Assembly (NCBI RefSeq): GCF_006788895.1
Contig: NZ_VFRA01000001.1
Coordinates: forward strand, 558,001 to 622,000
Origin: Rhodoglobus vestalii
GTDB lineage: Bacteria; Actinomycetota; Actinomycetes; Actinomycetales; Microbacteriaceae
Length of the DNA stretch: 64,000 nt
Reading direction: 5' to 3'
A program made the translations under genes and the position numbers. The notes beneath the pieces were generated by a model, which saw only the letters and a list, made by a program, of their open reading frames with translations, was not told where the DNA came from and searched no databases. Shown here in pieces: positions 8,774 through 21,331 of the stretch (its first letter is position 1; each line of letters opens with the position of its first letter).

Positions 8774-9256
8774 ATGAGCACCTCGTCACGCAGTTCAGCC
8801 ACCAAGCCGGTGCACCTCGATGACGTCTCGAAAGCAATTATCGAACAGTTGCAAAATGATGGGCGTCGCTCCTATGCCGAAGTCGGCAAAGCGGTCGGGC
8901 TCAGCGAGGCCGCCGTTCGCCAGCGCGTGCAAAAACTCACCGACTCCGGTGTCATGCAGGTCGTGGCGGTTACCGATCCGATGCAGTTGGGCTTCTTTCG
9001 GCAGGCCATGATCGGCATCCAGATTTCAGGAGACACCACGGCTGTCGCCGAACAAATTGGCAAGCTCCCCGCCGTCGACTACGTCGTTCTTACTGCGGGT
9101 AGCTTCGACCTTCTCGTTGAGGTGGTCTGCGAAAACGACAACGACCTGATCGACCTTCTCAACCGCGACATCCGTGGAATTCCGGGCGTGCGCTCGACAG
9201 AAACATTCGTCTACTTGCGCCTCCACAAACAGTTCTACAACTGGGGCACCCGCTAA
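8774..9256 (+). CDS. Lrp/AsnC-family transcriptional regulator
   Basis: This 160-residue regulator has an N-terminal helix-turn-helix (about 20-65: DVSKAIIEQLQNDGRRSYAE, then SEAAVRQRVQKL) and a C-terminal RAM ligand-binding fold (about 85-155). Family members bind amino acids or amines and control nearby catabolic genes. It sits between a divergent aldehyde dehydrogenase and a downstream aminotransferase 36 nt away, so the likely role is local control of amine degradation with autoregulation from the shared intergenic region. The effector cannot be read from the sequence. Confidence 0.93.
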   Translation: MSTSSRSSATKPVHLDDVSKAIIEQLQNDGRRSYAEVGKAVGLSEAAVRQRVQKLTDSGVMQVVAVTDPMQLGFFRQAMIGIQISGDTTAVAEQIGKLPAVDYVVLTAGSFDLLVEVVCENDNDLIDLLNRDIRGIPGVRSTETFVYLRLHKQFYNWGTR

Positions 9257-9292
9257 GCGGCGCCCCCAACCCCACTCAAGAAAGTGTCAGTC

Positions 9293-10675
9293 ATGTCAGA
9301 GTTCGACGAAGCCGATCTGCAGCAAAAAGCACAAGACCACCTCTGGATGCACTTCACGCGCCAGTCGGTAATGGAGGACGGCCACGGTGTGCCCATTATT
9401 GTGCGCGGCGAGGGCCACCACATTTATGACAGCAAGGGCAACAAGTACTTTGATGGGTTGAGTGGCCTCTTCGTTGTCAATGCGGGTCATGGTCGCAAGC
9501 GTCTAGCTGCGGCCGCTGCCAAGCAGGCTGAAGAGCTGGCCTTCTTCCCGCTGTGGTCGTACGCACATCCGAAAGCCATTGAACTCGCTGACCGACTGGC
9601 CGGCTATGCCCCCGGCGATCTCAATCGAGTGTTCTTTTCGACCGGCGGCGGCGAAGCTGTCGAAACCGCATTCAAACTTGCCAAACAGTATTGGAAACTG
9701 CAGGGGCGCCACACGAAGCACAAGGTTATCTCGCGCGCAGTCGCCTACCACGGCACCCCCCAGGGCGCACTCGCCATCACGGGCATCCCCGGAATGAAAG
9801 AGATGTTTGAGCCCCTGGTGCCTGGCGGTTTTCGCGTGCCCAACACCAACTATTACCGCGCTGAGGAGATGGGCTTCCACGGTACCGAAGAAGAGTTTGG
9901 GTTGTGGGCGGCAAATCGCATCGAAGAGATGATTCAGTTCGAAGGGCCAGAAACCGTGGCCGCGGTGTTCTTGGAACCCGTACAGAACTCGGGCGGATGT
10001 TTTCCGCCACCCCCCGGCTACTTCCAGCGTGTGCGTGAAATCTGCGACGAGTACGACGTGCTCTTGGTCAGCGATGAAGTAATCTGCGCTTTCGGACGCA
10101 TCGGCCATATGTTTGCCTGCGACGCGTACGACTATATTCCCGACATGATCACGTGTGCCAAGGGGATGACCAGCGGCTACTCTCCTCTGGGTGCCACGAT
10201 TGTTTCCGACCGCATTTACGAGCCCTTCAAGCACGGAGCGACCGCGTTTTACCACGGGTACACCTTTGGTGGGCACCCGGTCTCGGCTGCTGTTGCGCTC
10301 GAAAACCTCGACATTTTCGAAGAAGAGAAGCTGAACGAGCACGTTCGAGAGAATTCGCCGAAGTTCCGGGCGGCTCTCGAGCGACTACTCGACCTGCCTA
10401 TCGTCGGTGACGTGCGCGGGGATGGCTACTTTTTTGGGATCGAGTTGGTCAAAGATAAGGCAACGAAACAGACCTTTAACGACGACGAGTCAGAGCGACT
10501 GTTGCGCGGGTTCCTCTCTAAGGCATTGTTCGAGGCCGGATTGTACTGTCGCGCTGACGATCGAGGGGATCCCGTGATTCAGTTGGCACCGCCTCTGACC
10601 ATTGGTCCGGCGGAGTTTGACGAGATCGAAGCAATCTTGCGCTCGGTGCTTACCGAGGCGTGGAACCGTCTCTAG
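9293..10675 (+). CDS. Class III aminotransferase (putrescine/omega-amino acid type)
   Basis: A 460-residue PLP-dependent fold-type I transaminase. Features include GLFVVNAGHGR, the phosphate-binding STGGGEAVETA, AYHGTPQGAL, the cofactor aspartate in LVSDEVICAFGR and the Schiff-base lysine in CAKGMTSGYSPLG. Sequence style matches the SpuC-like omega-transaminases that move the amino group of putrescine or another diamine to pyruvate. The product aldehyde would be the substrate of the aldehyde dehydrogenase encoded on the other side of the Lrp gene. ATG 9293 is preferred over GTG 9284 because an AAGAAAG purine run lies 8 nt upstream. The exact amine is inferred. Confidence 0.9.
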   Translation: MSEFDEADLQQKAQDHLWMHFTRQSVMEDGHGVPIIVRGEGHHIYDSKGNKYFDGLSGLFVVNAGHGRKRLAAAAAKQAEELAFFPLWSYAHPKAIELADRLAGYAPGDLNRVFFSTGGGEAVETAFKLAKQYWKLQGRHTKHKVISRAVAYHGTPQGALAITGIPGMKEMFEPLVPGGFRVPNTNYYRAEEMGFHGTEEEFGLWAANRIEEMIQFEGPETVAAVFLEPVQNSGGCFPPPPGYFQRVREICDEYDVLLVSDEVICAFGRIGHMFACDAYDYIPDMITCAKGMTSGYSPLGATIVSDRIYEPFKHGATAFYHGYTFGGHPVSAAVALENLDIFEEEKLNEHVRENSPKFRAALERLLDLPIVGDVRGDGYFFGIELVKDKATKQTFNDDESERLLRGFLSKALFEAGLYCRADDRGDPVIQLAPPLTIGPAEFDEIEAILRSVLTEAWNRL

Positions 10676-10715
10676 AAACGCAACAGTGATGCACTGAGTC
10701 ACACCACGGCTCCGT

Positions 10716-10721
10716 TAGAGT
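10716..10721 (+). promoter_or_regulatory. -10 element of the HExxH-protein gene
   Basis: TAGAGT lies 7 nt before GTG 10729, a leaderless arrangement. The -35 is unclear. Confidence 0.45.
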
Positions 10722-10728
10722 TATTGCT

Positions 10729-11781
10729 GTGAGTACTGAGGATAATTCGTCCGCGGGGCTGGCCCGTCATCCGCGACCTGCGAGATCTGGGGCGCGCGCG
10801 GTTGCAATTGTCTTGGCTGCTCTGCTGAACCTGTCGATTATCGCTGGTGGGGTGTGGGCGCTGACCAATCAGCAGCGCATCGCCGATCAATTCGTTGTCT
10901 GGCAGTTCGAGCCTTCCACCGCCGTTGCGCGATACGTAACTGAGGCGAGCATGTCGGGTGAGGGCGAGTTCTTGTTTTACGCCAGTCAGCCCGCGATTCA
11001 ATCGAACCCCACTTTCAACAGCACGTGCGCGAATGTTGAAGAAGATTTCGGGGTACTCGGCTGCTATTTTCCTGGCGAGAAGTTGATCTATCTTTTTGAT
11101 GTGAAGGATGACCGTCTCGCCGGCATCGAAGCGGTCGTCGCCGCGCACGAAATGCTTCACGCCGCATGGGATCGTATTTCTGCTGCAGAGCGCACGCGGC
11201 TCACCCCGCTGTTGGAAGCGGAAGCGGAACGCCTCACCGACGATCCGGAGTTCTCAGCGACGCTCGAGTTTTACGCGAAGACTCAGCCTGGCGAACGATC
11301 GAACGAATTGCATTCGATTATTGGAACGGAATTTTCGGACGTCGCCCCTGAGCTCAAGCAATACTATGCGAGGTATTTCCTCGATCGTTCAGCAGTCGTG
11401 GCTCTTCACGAAAAATCAAATGTGGTGTTCACGGCCCAGCGGGACGCTAGTAAAAAACTGGTGAGCGAGTTGGATGATCTTCGCGTCGGTATCGACGCAG
11501 ATTACGACTCTTACAACGCCGGCTACGACCGTCTCAACGGCGATATTGATAGCTTCAATGCGCGTGCGGATGCGGGCGAGTTCAACTCCGTTGCGCAGTT
11601 CAATCAAGAGCGTGCAGCCTTGATCGAGCGTCAGGGAGTTCTGAATGCTCTCTATGCCGCTATCGATACGGATGTCGCTGTTTACGATCAAATGGTGGTC
11701 GAGCTGGAGGCTCTCAACGCCACGATTGGTGAGCTGAACACCAGCATCAACATCGAGCCGCGCAGCGACACCGGGTTGTAG
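10729..11781 (+). CDS. Membrane-anchored protein of unknown function with a zinc-metalloprotease-like HExxH motif
   Basis: 350 residues that I do not recognise as a named family. Residues 1-23 are basic and cytosolic, about 24-46 form one transmembrane helix, and the rest should be outside. Two cysteines (C100, C112) could form a disulfide. AAHEMLHAAW contains HEMLH at 140-144, the HExxH zinc-binding pattern, and NELHSIIGTEF (192-202) offers Glu/His third-ligand candidates about 50 residues later, a gluzincin-like layout. The last 110 residues look like charged coiled coil. An extracytoplasmic metallopeptidase is a reasonable inference but unproven. It appears to be a single-gene unit with a leaderless-type promoter. 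Confidence 0.85.
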   Translation: MSTEDNSSAGLARHPRPARSGARAVAIVLAALLNLSIIAGGVWALTNQQRIADQFVVWQFEPSTAVARYVTEASMSGEGEFLFYASQPAIQSNPTFNSTCANVEEDFGVLGCYFPGEKLIYLFDVKDDRLAGIEAVVAAHEMLHAAWDRISAAERTRLTPLLEAEAERLTDDPEFSATLEFYAKTQPGERSNELHSIIGTEFSDVAPELKQYYARYFLDRSAVVALHEKSNVVFTAQRDASKKLVSELDDLRVGIDADYDSYNAGYDRLNGDIDSFNARADAGEFNSVAQFNQERAALIERQGVLNALYAAIDTDVAVYDQMVVELEALNATIGELNTSINIEPRSDTGL

Positions 11782-11862
11782 AACCCGTCCTCAACATAGG
11801 TGCACTCTGGGCGCCATGCCGCAATGTCCGAAAATAGCCAGCGAGAGATCGAGAGTCGGGAT

Positions 11863-11868
11863 TACGCT
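11863..11868 (+). promoter_or_regulatory. -10 element of the alkyltransferase-tag operon
   Basis: TACGCT is followed by 6 nt and ATG 11875, which decides the start of the methyltransferase. Leaderless arrangement. Confidence 0.5.
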
Positions 11869-11874
11869 CGAAGC

Positions 11875-12387
11875 ATGCAACCAGGCACCACACTCCACAC
11901 CGAGCGTCCCTATCTGCTCCGTACGCCCTCTCCTCTCGGTCGCATCGAGCTAGTCAGCGACGGGGAACACATCACGGGACTCGCTATCGAAAAGTCTGGG
12001 GCTCTTCCCCGGGATAACGACGATGAGCGATCGTGCGCAGTGCTCGACCAGGCGGTGCACCAACTCACCGAATACTTCTCAGGAGAGCGGCGGGCATTCG
12101 AGCTACCGCTCTCCACCCGCGGAACGGAGTTTCAGCGCTCCGTCTGGAGCGAGCTGATGAAACTGCCGTTCGGCTCGGCCGTGTCCTACGCCGATATCGG
12201 TCGGGCGACCGGTCGCGCCACCGCTGGCCGCGCGGTAGGTGGTGCGGTTGGCGCTAATCCGATCCCGATCATCATTGCCTGCCATCGTGTACTCGCATCA
12301 GATCAGCGCATCACCGGATACAGCGGTGGCGACGGCATCCCAACTAAAGTGTGGCTACTCACCCATGAAGGAATAGCCCACCGATGA
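11875..12387 (+). CDS. ogt: Methylated-DNA--protein-cysteine methyltransferase
   Basis: A 170-residue suicide repair protein that takes alkyl groups from O6-alkylguanine onto an active-site cysteine. The DNA-binding helix and hinge region (GTEFQRSVWSELMKLPFG, SYADIGRATGR, AVGGAVGANP) precede the active site IIACHRVL. The usual PCHR has Ala in place of Pro; the Cys-His-Arg core is intact. The C-terminal GYSGG is also typical. Upstream GTG 11800 and ATG 11824 are in frame, but ATG 11875 follows a -10 by 6 nt and gives normal family length. Its stop overlaps the tag start (ATGA), so both alkylation-repair genes are co-translated. Confidence 0.9.
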   Translation: MQPGTTLHTERPYLLRTPSPLGRIELVSDGEHITGLAIEKSGALPRDNDDERSCAVLDQAVHQLTEYFSGERRAFELPLSTRGTEFQRSVWSELMKLPFGSAVSYADIGRATGRATAGRAVGGAVGANPIPIIIACHRVLASDQRITGYSGGDGIPTKVWLLTHEGIAHR

Positions 12388-12980
12388 GTGATCGTCGGTC
12401 ACTTCTCATCGCAGACGACGGCAGGGCGCGATGCGGCTGGGTCGGCAACGATGAGCTCTATCGCTACTATCACGACACAGAATGGGGCACTCCCCTTCAC
12501 GGTGATCAGCGGCTATTCGAGAAGATCATGCTTGAGGCTTTTCAGGTGGGGCTCTCCTGGATCACAATTCTCCGGAGACGTGAAGGCCTGCGTGACGCGT
12601 TCGACCAGTTCGATCCGGCCACGATTGCCCGGTATGGAGATGAAGACATCGCTCGGCTGCTCGATGATCCGCGCATTATTCGCAATCGACTCAAAGTGTT
12701 GGCGGCCATCAGCAACGCCCACGCAGTATTAGAGCTCACCCAGGCGGCAGCCGGAGCACTCGACACACTGCTCTGGCAGTTCGCTCCCCCGCCGCGCACG
12801 CGCCGATTTGTCTCTCTCGATGATGTGCCGGCGGTGACACTCGAGTCGACCGCAATGAGCACAGCCCTCAAAACCCACGGATTCCGGTTTGTTGGCCCCA
12901 CCACGATGTATGCGCTGATGCAGTCCACCGGCATGGTTGATGACCATATCGAGGGCTGCTGGCGCACGACTCAACGCTAA
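12384..12980 (+). CDS. tag: DNA-3-methyladenine glycosylase I
   Basis: A 198-residue base-excision enzyme removing 3-methyladenine from DNA. The zinc ligands of the Tag family are visible at both ends: Cys and His in RCGWVGNDELYRYYHD and His/Cys in DDHIEGCWR. The EWGTPLHGDQRLFEKIMLE segment and the helix-hairpin-helix region around SWITILRRREGLRDAF are also characteristic. It starts at ATG 12384 overlapping the alkyltransferase stop by 4 nt. The two enzymes repair different methylation lesions, so the pair forms a compact constitutive alkylation-repair operon. No Ada-type regulator is nearby. Confidence 0.95.
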   Translation: MSDRRSLLIADDGRARCGWVGNDELYRYYHDTEWGTPLHGDQRLFEKIMLEAFQVGLSWITILRRREGLRDAFDQFDPATIARYGDEDIARLLDDPRIIRNRLKVLAAISNAHAVLELTQAAAGALDTLLWQFAPPPRTRRFVSLDDVPAVTLESTAMSTALKTHGFRFVGPTTMYALMQSTGMVDDHIEGCWRTTQR

Positions 12981-13025
12981 GGCTCAAGTGCTGAGCGCTC
13001 GAGTGCTCGAGTGCTAAGGCTCAAG
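12976..13025. repeat. Short direct repeats between convergent genes
   Basis: GCTAAGGCTCAAG occurs at 12976-12988 and 13013-13025. Between them TCGAGTGC is tandemly duplicated. The array straddles the tag stop and fills most of the 47-bp gap before yaaA. No T-rich terminator tail is visible. Confidence 0.7.
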
Positions 13026-13027
13026 GG

Positions 13028-13777
13028 CTAGGCACTCGACACTACGAGGTCGAGTTCCCCGGGCGCGCCAGCTTCAAGGCGGAATCCGGCACTCTGCGCC
13101 CACGAAACCAGCGAATCCACGGTCGAGTGCCTAATCCCTGCGTTGATCAGCGCGCGCAAAAATAGTCCCTTTGACTTTTTATTGAAATGGCTCAATGCCA
13201 CACGCTTACCGTCAGTTCCTTCGGTGACAACGCGAAGATAGACGCTGTTGTGGGAGGCTGCTCCTAGTTGCGCATATGCCTCAGAACGAAGATCCAGCTG
13301 CAGCCCAGGAACAGCCGCCAGAGTGTCGGTTACCTGCGTGAACCAGTGACGCTTCAGGGTGAGGCCGGGCAGTTTTGAGTTGTGGGAGAGTCGATACGCG
13401 GGGACGGGGTCGCCCGCCCCCACCGGTCCGAAAAGAGCAGAATGCACCAACACCGTGCTGTGAGCAAATTCGCGCTCCCCTGAGGTCATGCTTGGCGCGT
13501 CAAGGGCATCGAAAAGCACTCCCGTGTAGCGCTCCAGCGACGGCATTACCGGCGCGGTCTCAAGCACACGGTTTCGCTCTACCTCGAACTGTTGTTTTGC
13601 GCTGAGACCCAAAGCCTTTCGGGCAACATCCGAATCATTGCTGATTTGGGTCAATCCGGCTACGACAGCCTGTCGTGCGCCTGTCAGCGCAGGAAACATG
13701 AACTTCGACAGGTTGAGCCGCGAACCCTGAGTTCCCCCATCACGCTTCGTCTCAGAGGGCGGAAGAAGGACGATCAC
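13028..13777 (-). CDS. yaaA: YaaA-family peroxide-stress protein
   Basis: 249 residues beginning MIVLLPPSETKRDGG, the family hallmark; also YTGVLFDALD, FGPVGAGDPVPAYRLS and a C-terminal VVTEGTDGKRVALSHFNKKSKG. YaaA proteins (DUF328) limit free iron under peroxide stress in E. coli and bind DNA; the molecular role here is inferred from that. The start overlaps the stop of the upstream P-loop kinase by 4 nt (ATGA), so the two are coupled and continue the run from the ATP synthase operon. Confidence 0.92.
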   Translation of the reverse strand: MIVLLPPSETKRDGGTQGSRLNLSKFMFPALTGARQAVVAGLTQISNDSDVARKALGLSAKQQFEVERNRVLETAPVMPSLERYTGVLFDALDAPSMTSGEREFAHSTVLVHSALFGPVGAGDPVPAYRLSHNSKLPGLTLKRHWFTQVTDTLAAVPGLQLDLRSEAYAQLGAASHNSVYLRVVTEGTDGKRVALSHFNKKSKGLFLRALINAGIRHSTVDSLVSWAQSAGFRLEAGAPGELDLVVSSA

Positions 13778-14295
13778 GCGTCAAGAAAGGCAATCGCACG
13801 CTCAACATTGACGCCGATCGCGCCGACGGAGTCGAGTGTGATTCGCGCTACCGCGCCGCTTGCTCCCGTCCAAGGAGAGTACTCATCCAAGTTATGTTCC
13901 ACTCCTTTGCGAACAGCGGCTCCGGCCTCCTGTCGCTTCGCTGCGCGTTCGACAAGCCGGTTCTTGTGTTCTTCCCGGTCAGAGCACACCACTTCGATGA
14001 ACCGAACTCCTGACCCCGTGCGCTCAGCAAGATTTACCCACTGCTCACGGGCAGGATCCACAGCGTTCACCGCGTCGATGATGATGTCGCGATCGTGCAT
14101 GAGCACTGACTCGGCAAGAGTTTCAGCAACCAAATACGCGGCTAAGCCAATGGGCTGCCCGGCACTGATTCCCGCTTTCAGAATCGCTGTTTCGATCTGA
14201 TCCACCGACAGCACGGTGATCCTGCGGCGCGCGCCAACCACCTGTGCGAGAGTGCTCTTTCCTGCGCCCGACAACCCGGCCATTACGATTAGCAT
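13774..14295 (-). CDS. P-loop ATP-binding protein, predicted small-molecule kinase
   Basis: 173 residues with an N-terminal Walker A motif, MAGLSGAGKSTLAQ, followed by VLSVDQIETAI, a Walker-B-like DRDIIIDAVNAVDPAREQW and an Arg-rich lid (CSDREEHKNRLVERAAKR). This is the layout of the AAA_33/zeta-toxin-like kinase family that phosphorylates nucleosides, sugars or cofactors. The substrate is not evident. No antitoxin-like partner adjoins, so a toxin role is unlikely. It starts 10 nt after the atpC stop and overlaps yaaA, so it is probably read through from the ATP synthase operon. Confidence 0.82.
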   Translation of the reverse strand: MLIVMAGLSGAGKSTLAQVVGARRRITVLSVDQIETAILKAGISAGQPIGLAAYLVAETLAESVLMHDRDIIIDAVNAVDPAREQWVNLAERTGSGVRFIEVVCSDREEHKNRLVERAAKRQEAGAAVRKGVEHNLDEYSPWTGASGAVARITLDSVGAIGVNVERAIAFLDA

Positions 14296-14305
14296 AAAAC
14301 GAAAA

Positions 14306-14565
14306 CTAGACCAACTCTGCGGAACTCGCCACGACTGTTACCGTGTTGTTCTCCACAGAGAGGAATCCGTTATCTGCGTTTGCGGTGATTTGAGACCCAT
14401 CTGTGGCAGTGACGCGAACCTCGCCCTTCGCCAGAATTGCGAGGATTGGTACGTGGCCGGGCAAAATTCCGATCTCACCTTCGGTGGTGCGCGCAATGAG
14501 CTGGCTCGCCTCTCCCGACCAGAGTTCCTGGTCGGCAGAGACGACGCTCACCGTGAGAACGGCCA

Positions 14566-14566
<1 letters not shown>
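14306..14566 (-). CDS. atpC: ATP synthase F1 subunit epsilon
   Basis: 86 residues forming the N-terminal beta-sandwich of epsilon (LTVSVVSADQELWSGEAS, EIGILPGHVPILAIL, VENNTVTVVASSAELV). The C-terminal helical hairpin that inhibits ATP hydrolysis in E. coli is absent; the chain ends right after the sandwich, as in many actinobacterial short forms. The start is ATG 14566, overlapping the atpD stop by one base (TAATG). An upstream in-frame start at 14599 would sit inside atpD and is rejected. It is the last atp gene of the operon. Confidence 0.95.
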
Positions 14567-17009
<2,443 letters not shown>

Positions 17010-17074
17010 GGCTTTCTAACTTTCTATGTCGTGTTGGTCGATGATCACTTGTTCGATTATCACTTGTGCAGAGC

Positions 17075-18712
17075 TCAGCGCTTTTGCTTGACGATCTGCT
17101 CTTGGGCGATGTCTTCTTCAGCGATCTCTTCGAACTGCTCGGATCCGACAGAATTGAGCGTCTTGCCCTCGCCCGTCTGGAAGCCCAGCTTGAACTCGTC
17201 GACTGCGGCATCCATGTCAGCGATCAGCTGGTCATCGAGTACATTCTTCTCGCGGAGGGTGTCGAGTATCTTGGTGTTGCGTGCGAGGTGGTCGTGCAGT
17301 TCACTTTCGAAACGAAGAATGTCTTCGACAGGGACTTCGTCGAGTTTGCCGTTGGTGCCGGCCCAGATCGAAACAACTTGGTTCTCGACGGGGAACGGCG
17401 AGTACTGGGGCTGGCGAAGCAGCTCGGTGAGTCGTGCGCCTCGGGCAAGCTGGCGACGGCTGGTGGGGTCGAGGTCGGATGCGAACATCGCGAAGGCCTC
17501 GAGGGAGCGGTACTGAGCAAGCTCAAGCTTCAGCGTTCCTGAAACCTTCTTGATCGACTTCACCTGAGCGTCTCCGCCGACACGTGAGACCGAAATACCC
17601 ACGTCAACGGCGGGGCGCTGGTTAGCGTTGAACAGGTCGGACTGCAGGAAGATCTGGCCGTCGGTGATCGAGATCACGTTGGTCGGGATATAGGCCGCAA
17701 CGTCATTTGCTTTGGTCTCGATGATGGGAAGACCCGTCATCGAACCGGCACCGAGCTCATCGGAGAGCTTTGCACAACGCTCGAGGAGGCGAGAGTGCAG
17801 GTAGAACACGTCACCGGGGTATGCCTCACGCCCTGGCGGACGGCGAAGGAGAAGTGATACTGCCCGGTAGGCCTCAGCCTGCTTGGAGAGGTCATCGAAG
17901 ATGATCAGTACGTGCTTGCCGCCGTACATCCAGTGCTGGCCAATGGCCGAACCGGTGTAGGGGGCGAGGTACTTGAAGCCGGCGGGGTCGGATGCGGGGG
18001 CGGCCACGATGGTGGTGTACTCCATGGCGCCGGCCTCTTCGAGCGCGCCCTTGACGGCAGCAATGGTCGAACCCTTTTGGCCGATAGCGACGTAGATGCA
18101 GCGAACCTGCTTGTTTTCGTCGCCGGACTCCCAGTTGTCTTTCTGGTTGATGATGGTGTCGATCGCGATGGCCGTTTTACCGGTCTGGCGGTCACCAATG
18201 ATCAGCTGGCGCTGTCCGCGGCCGATCGGGATCATGGCATCGATTGCCTTGATTCCGGTCTGCATGGGCTCGTGCACACTCTTGCGGTCCATGACGCCGG
18301 GAGCTTGAAGCTCCAGCGCACGGCGAGTTTCAGCTGTGATCTCTCCGAGGCCATCAATGGGGGCACCCAGTGGGTCAACTACGCGACCGAGGAAGGCGTC
18401 TCCGACGGGTGCGGAGAGGACCTCGCCGGTGCGAGTAACTTCCATTCCTTCGACGATTCCGGCGAACTCACCGAGGATAACCACACCGATCTCGTCTTCG
18501 TCGAGGTTCTGGGCGAGGCCTAGGGTACCGTCAGCGAATCGAATGAGTTCGTTGGCCATCACGCCGGGGAGGCCGTCGACGTGCGCGATGCCGTCTGCGG
18601 CGTCTACGACGGTTCCGGTCTCGGTTGTCGCTGCCTTGCCAGGCTCGTAGGCCTTGACGAAGTCTTTGAGCGCGTCGCGGATCTCGTCCGGACTGATGCT
18701 GAGTTCTGCCAT
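17075..18712 (-). CDS. atpA: ATP synthase F1 subunit alpha
   Basis: 545 residues, the regulatory nucleotide-binding subunit. Walker A is [31 protein letters not shown] carries the Walker B region; the arginine finger lies in [14 protein letters not shown]. The N-terminal helix ([14 protein letters not shown]) contacts subunit delta, and an Arg/Lys-rich end closes the chain. The gene sits between atpH (37-nt gap) and atpG (65-nt gap), the canonical order. Confidence 0.98.
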   Translation of the reverse strand: MAELSISPDEIRDALKDFVKAYEPGKAATTETGTVVDAADGIAHVDGLPGVMANELIRFADGTLGLAQNLDEDEIGVVILGEFAGIVEGMEVTRTGEVLSAPVGDAFLGRVVDPLGAPIDGLGEITAETRRALELQAPGVMDRKSVHEPMQTGIKAIDAMIPIGRGQRQLIIGDRQTGKTAIAIDTIINQKDNWESGDENKQVRCIYVAIGQKGSTIAAVKGALEEAGAMEYTTIVAAPASDPAGFKYLAPYTGSAIGQHWMYGGKHVLIIFDDLSKQAEAYRAVSLLLRRPPGREAYPGDVFYLHSRLLERCAKLSDELGAGSMTGLPIIETKANDVAAYIPTNVISITDGQIFLQSDLFNANQRPAVDVGISVSRVGGDAQVKSIKKVSGTLKLELAQYRSLEAFAMFASDLDPTSRRQLARGARLTELLRQPQYSPFPVENQVVSIWAGTNGKLDEVPVEDILRFESELHDHLARNTKILDTLREKNVLDDQLIADMDAAVDEFKLGFQTGEGKTLNSVGSEQFEEIAEEDIAQEQIVKQKR

Positions 18713-18749
18713 TGTGTTTTCCTATTCCGTGGAAAGGTCTGCTAACTCG

Positions 18750-19544
18750 CTAGCCCGCGAGTTGGATCTTGAGGTCGTTGAGCTTGGTGGCGATGCTGCC
18801 GTCGATGACTTCGTCGCCGATTTGAACGCGTACCCCACCGATGATCGAGGGGTCGAGACGCACGTTGAGCTTGAGCTCCCGTCCGTAATTCTTGGTGAGG
18901 CCGACACGCAAACGTTCGAGCTGCACAGGCGTGAGCGGCGCAGCGGTGGTGATCGTGGCGACTGATTGACCTGCTTGATCGGCCACGATGTTTGCGGCGG
19001 TAGAGACCAGTTCACCGATGCGGCGGCCGCGCGGCTGCTGAACAAGCTGGTCGATGATGACGACAGCCTGTTCTGACGCTTTGCCGGTGAGTAGTTCGTT
19101 CACCAATGCGGACTTCGACTCGGCAGAACCGAGTTTGCTTCCCACCGCCAGTTCGAGCTCTGAGTCGGACGAAACCGTTGTTCCGAAAGCGAACAACTCG
19201 TCGCCGATGGAAAGCTTCGCCGGAGCCGACTGAGCGATCAGTCGAATTCCGATCTCCTCGATTCCCGCAAGCAAATCGTCAGCATTCGACCAGCGGGCAC
19301 CGACGATGGCGGAAAGTATGGTGCGCGTAGAGGCGCTCAGCGACGAGAAAACCGAACCGACTATTGCGGATTTGTCTTCCCGAGCGGTAGCAGGGTCGGC
19401 CAAAGCGGAACGCAACTGGGCTGAACTGCCGACGACGCGTCCTGCTTCGAACAGCTCTGTGCCAGTGGCCAGAGAGTTCTTGGCAGTGATCGATGCGAGA
19501 GCATCTTTCGCTGCGACAAGCGCTTCTCTCGTAGCTGATCCCAC
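18750..19544 (-). CDS. atpH: ATP synthase F1 subunit delta
   Basis: 264 residues, longer than the roughly 180 of E. coli delta but usual for Actinobacteria. It forms part of the stator linking b to alpha. The C-terminal part (TITTAAPLTPVQLERLRVGL, LNVRLDPSIIGGVRVQIGDE) is the conserved delta/OSCP signature. The start is GTG 19544, overlapping the atpF TAG stop by one base, which implies translational coupling. Confidence 0.96.
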   Translation of the reverse strand: MGSATREALVAAKDALASITAKNSLATGTELFEAGRVVGSSAQLRSALADPATAREDKSAIVGSVFSSLSASTRTILSAIVGARWSNADDLLAGIEEIGIRLIAQSAPAKLSIGDELFAFGTTVSSDSELELAVGSKLGSAESKSALVNELLTGKASEQAVVIIDQLVQQPRGRRIGELVSTAANIVADQAGQSVATITTAAPLTPVQLERLRVGLTKNYGRELKLNVRLDPSIIGGVRVQIGDEVIDGSIATKLNDLKIQLAG

Positions 19545-20092
19545 TACTTTGCCTTTGCCTTCTCTGAAGCTTCTAGGTCGGCCAAGAACTGATCGACGAG
19601 CGCGGAAGATTTCTTGTCGTCGGTCAGACTTTGCCCAATGACGCCCGACGCAAGATCGATGGCCAGTGAGCCAACCTCGGTGCGGAGCGATGCGAGAGCG
19701 GCTTGGCGTTCGGCCTCGATCGTGGCTTGTGCGTTCGCGGTGATGCGTGCAGCCTCTAGCGTTGCCTGCTCTTTGAGCTCGTTGACAATCGTGGTTCCTT
19801 CGAGACGTGCCTGTTCGCGAATCTTCGCGGCCTCAGCACGACCTTCAGCGAGCTGCGTCTTGTAGTGCTCAAGTGCCTCAGCAGCTTCAGCCTGAGCGAT
19901 CTCAGCCTTCTTGATGCCACCCTCGATGGCGTCGGCGCGAGCATCCAGCGTCTTCGTCAAAGCAGGAAGAAACTTCTTCCAGAAGAAGAACAAAATGATA
20001 GCGAAGCAAACAGCCGACCAAATGATGTCGTAGCTTGCAGGAAAAAATAGGTTGGGCTCTTCTTCCGCCGCAGTCAGTAGTGCGCTAAGCAT
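19544..20092 (-). CDS. atpF: ATP synthase F0 subunit b
   Basis: 182 residues. One transmembrane helix at about 22-42 (IIWSAVCFAIILFFFWKKFL) is followed by a long Ala/Glu/Lys/Arg-rich helix (about 50-175) forming the peripheral stalk. Content and length fit subunit b. It lies 25 nt after atpE and overlaps atpH by one base. Confidence 0.97.
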   Translation of the reverse strand: MLSALLTAAEEEPNLFFPASYDIIWSAVCFAIILFFFWKKFLPALTKTLDARADAIEGGIKKAEIAQAEAAEALEHYKTQLAEGRAEAAKIREQARLEGTTIVNELKEQATLEAARITANAQATIEAERQAALASLRTEVGSLAIDLASGVIGQSLTDDKKSSALVDQFLADLEASEKAKAK

Positions 20093-20117
20093 CCCAGCCT
20101 CCTCAGTCGGTTAGTGG

Positions 20118-21216
<1,099 letters not shown>

Positions 21217-21331
21217 CGCTGTCTCCAGAATCGGGGCGTGCAGTCACGCGGCGAGAAAGTGGGGGTCGAATTGATCCAAATCCTATCAAGAGATTTACGC
21301 TCACGACGAATCAACTGGCGAATCCGACAGA

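Noticed and set aside
13774..14295. P-loop kinase as a zeta-type toxin
   Set aside because: No small antitoxin gene adjoins and it overlaps yaaA in an operon; a housekeeping small-molecule kinase is simpler.
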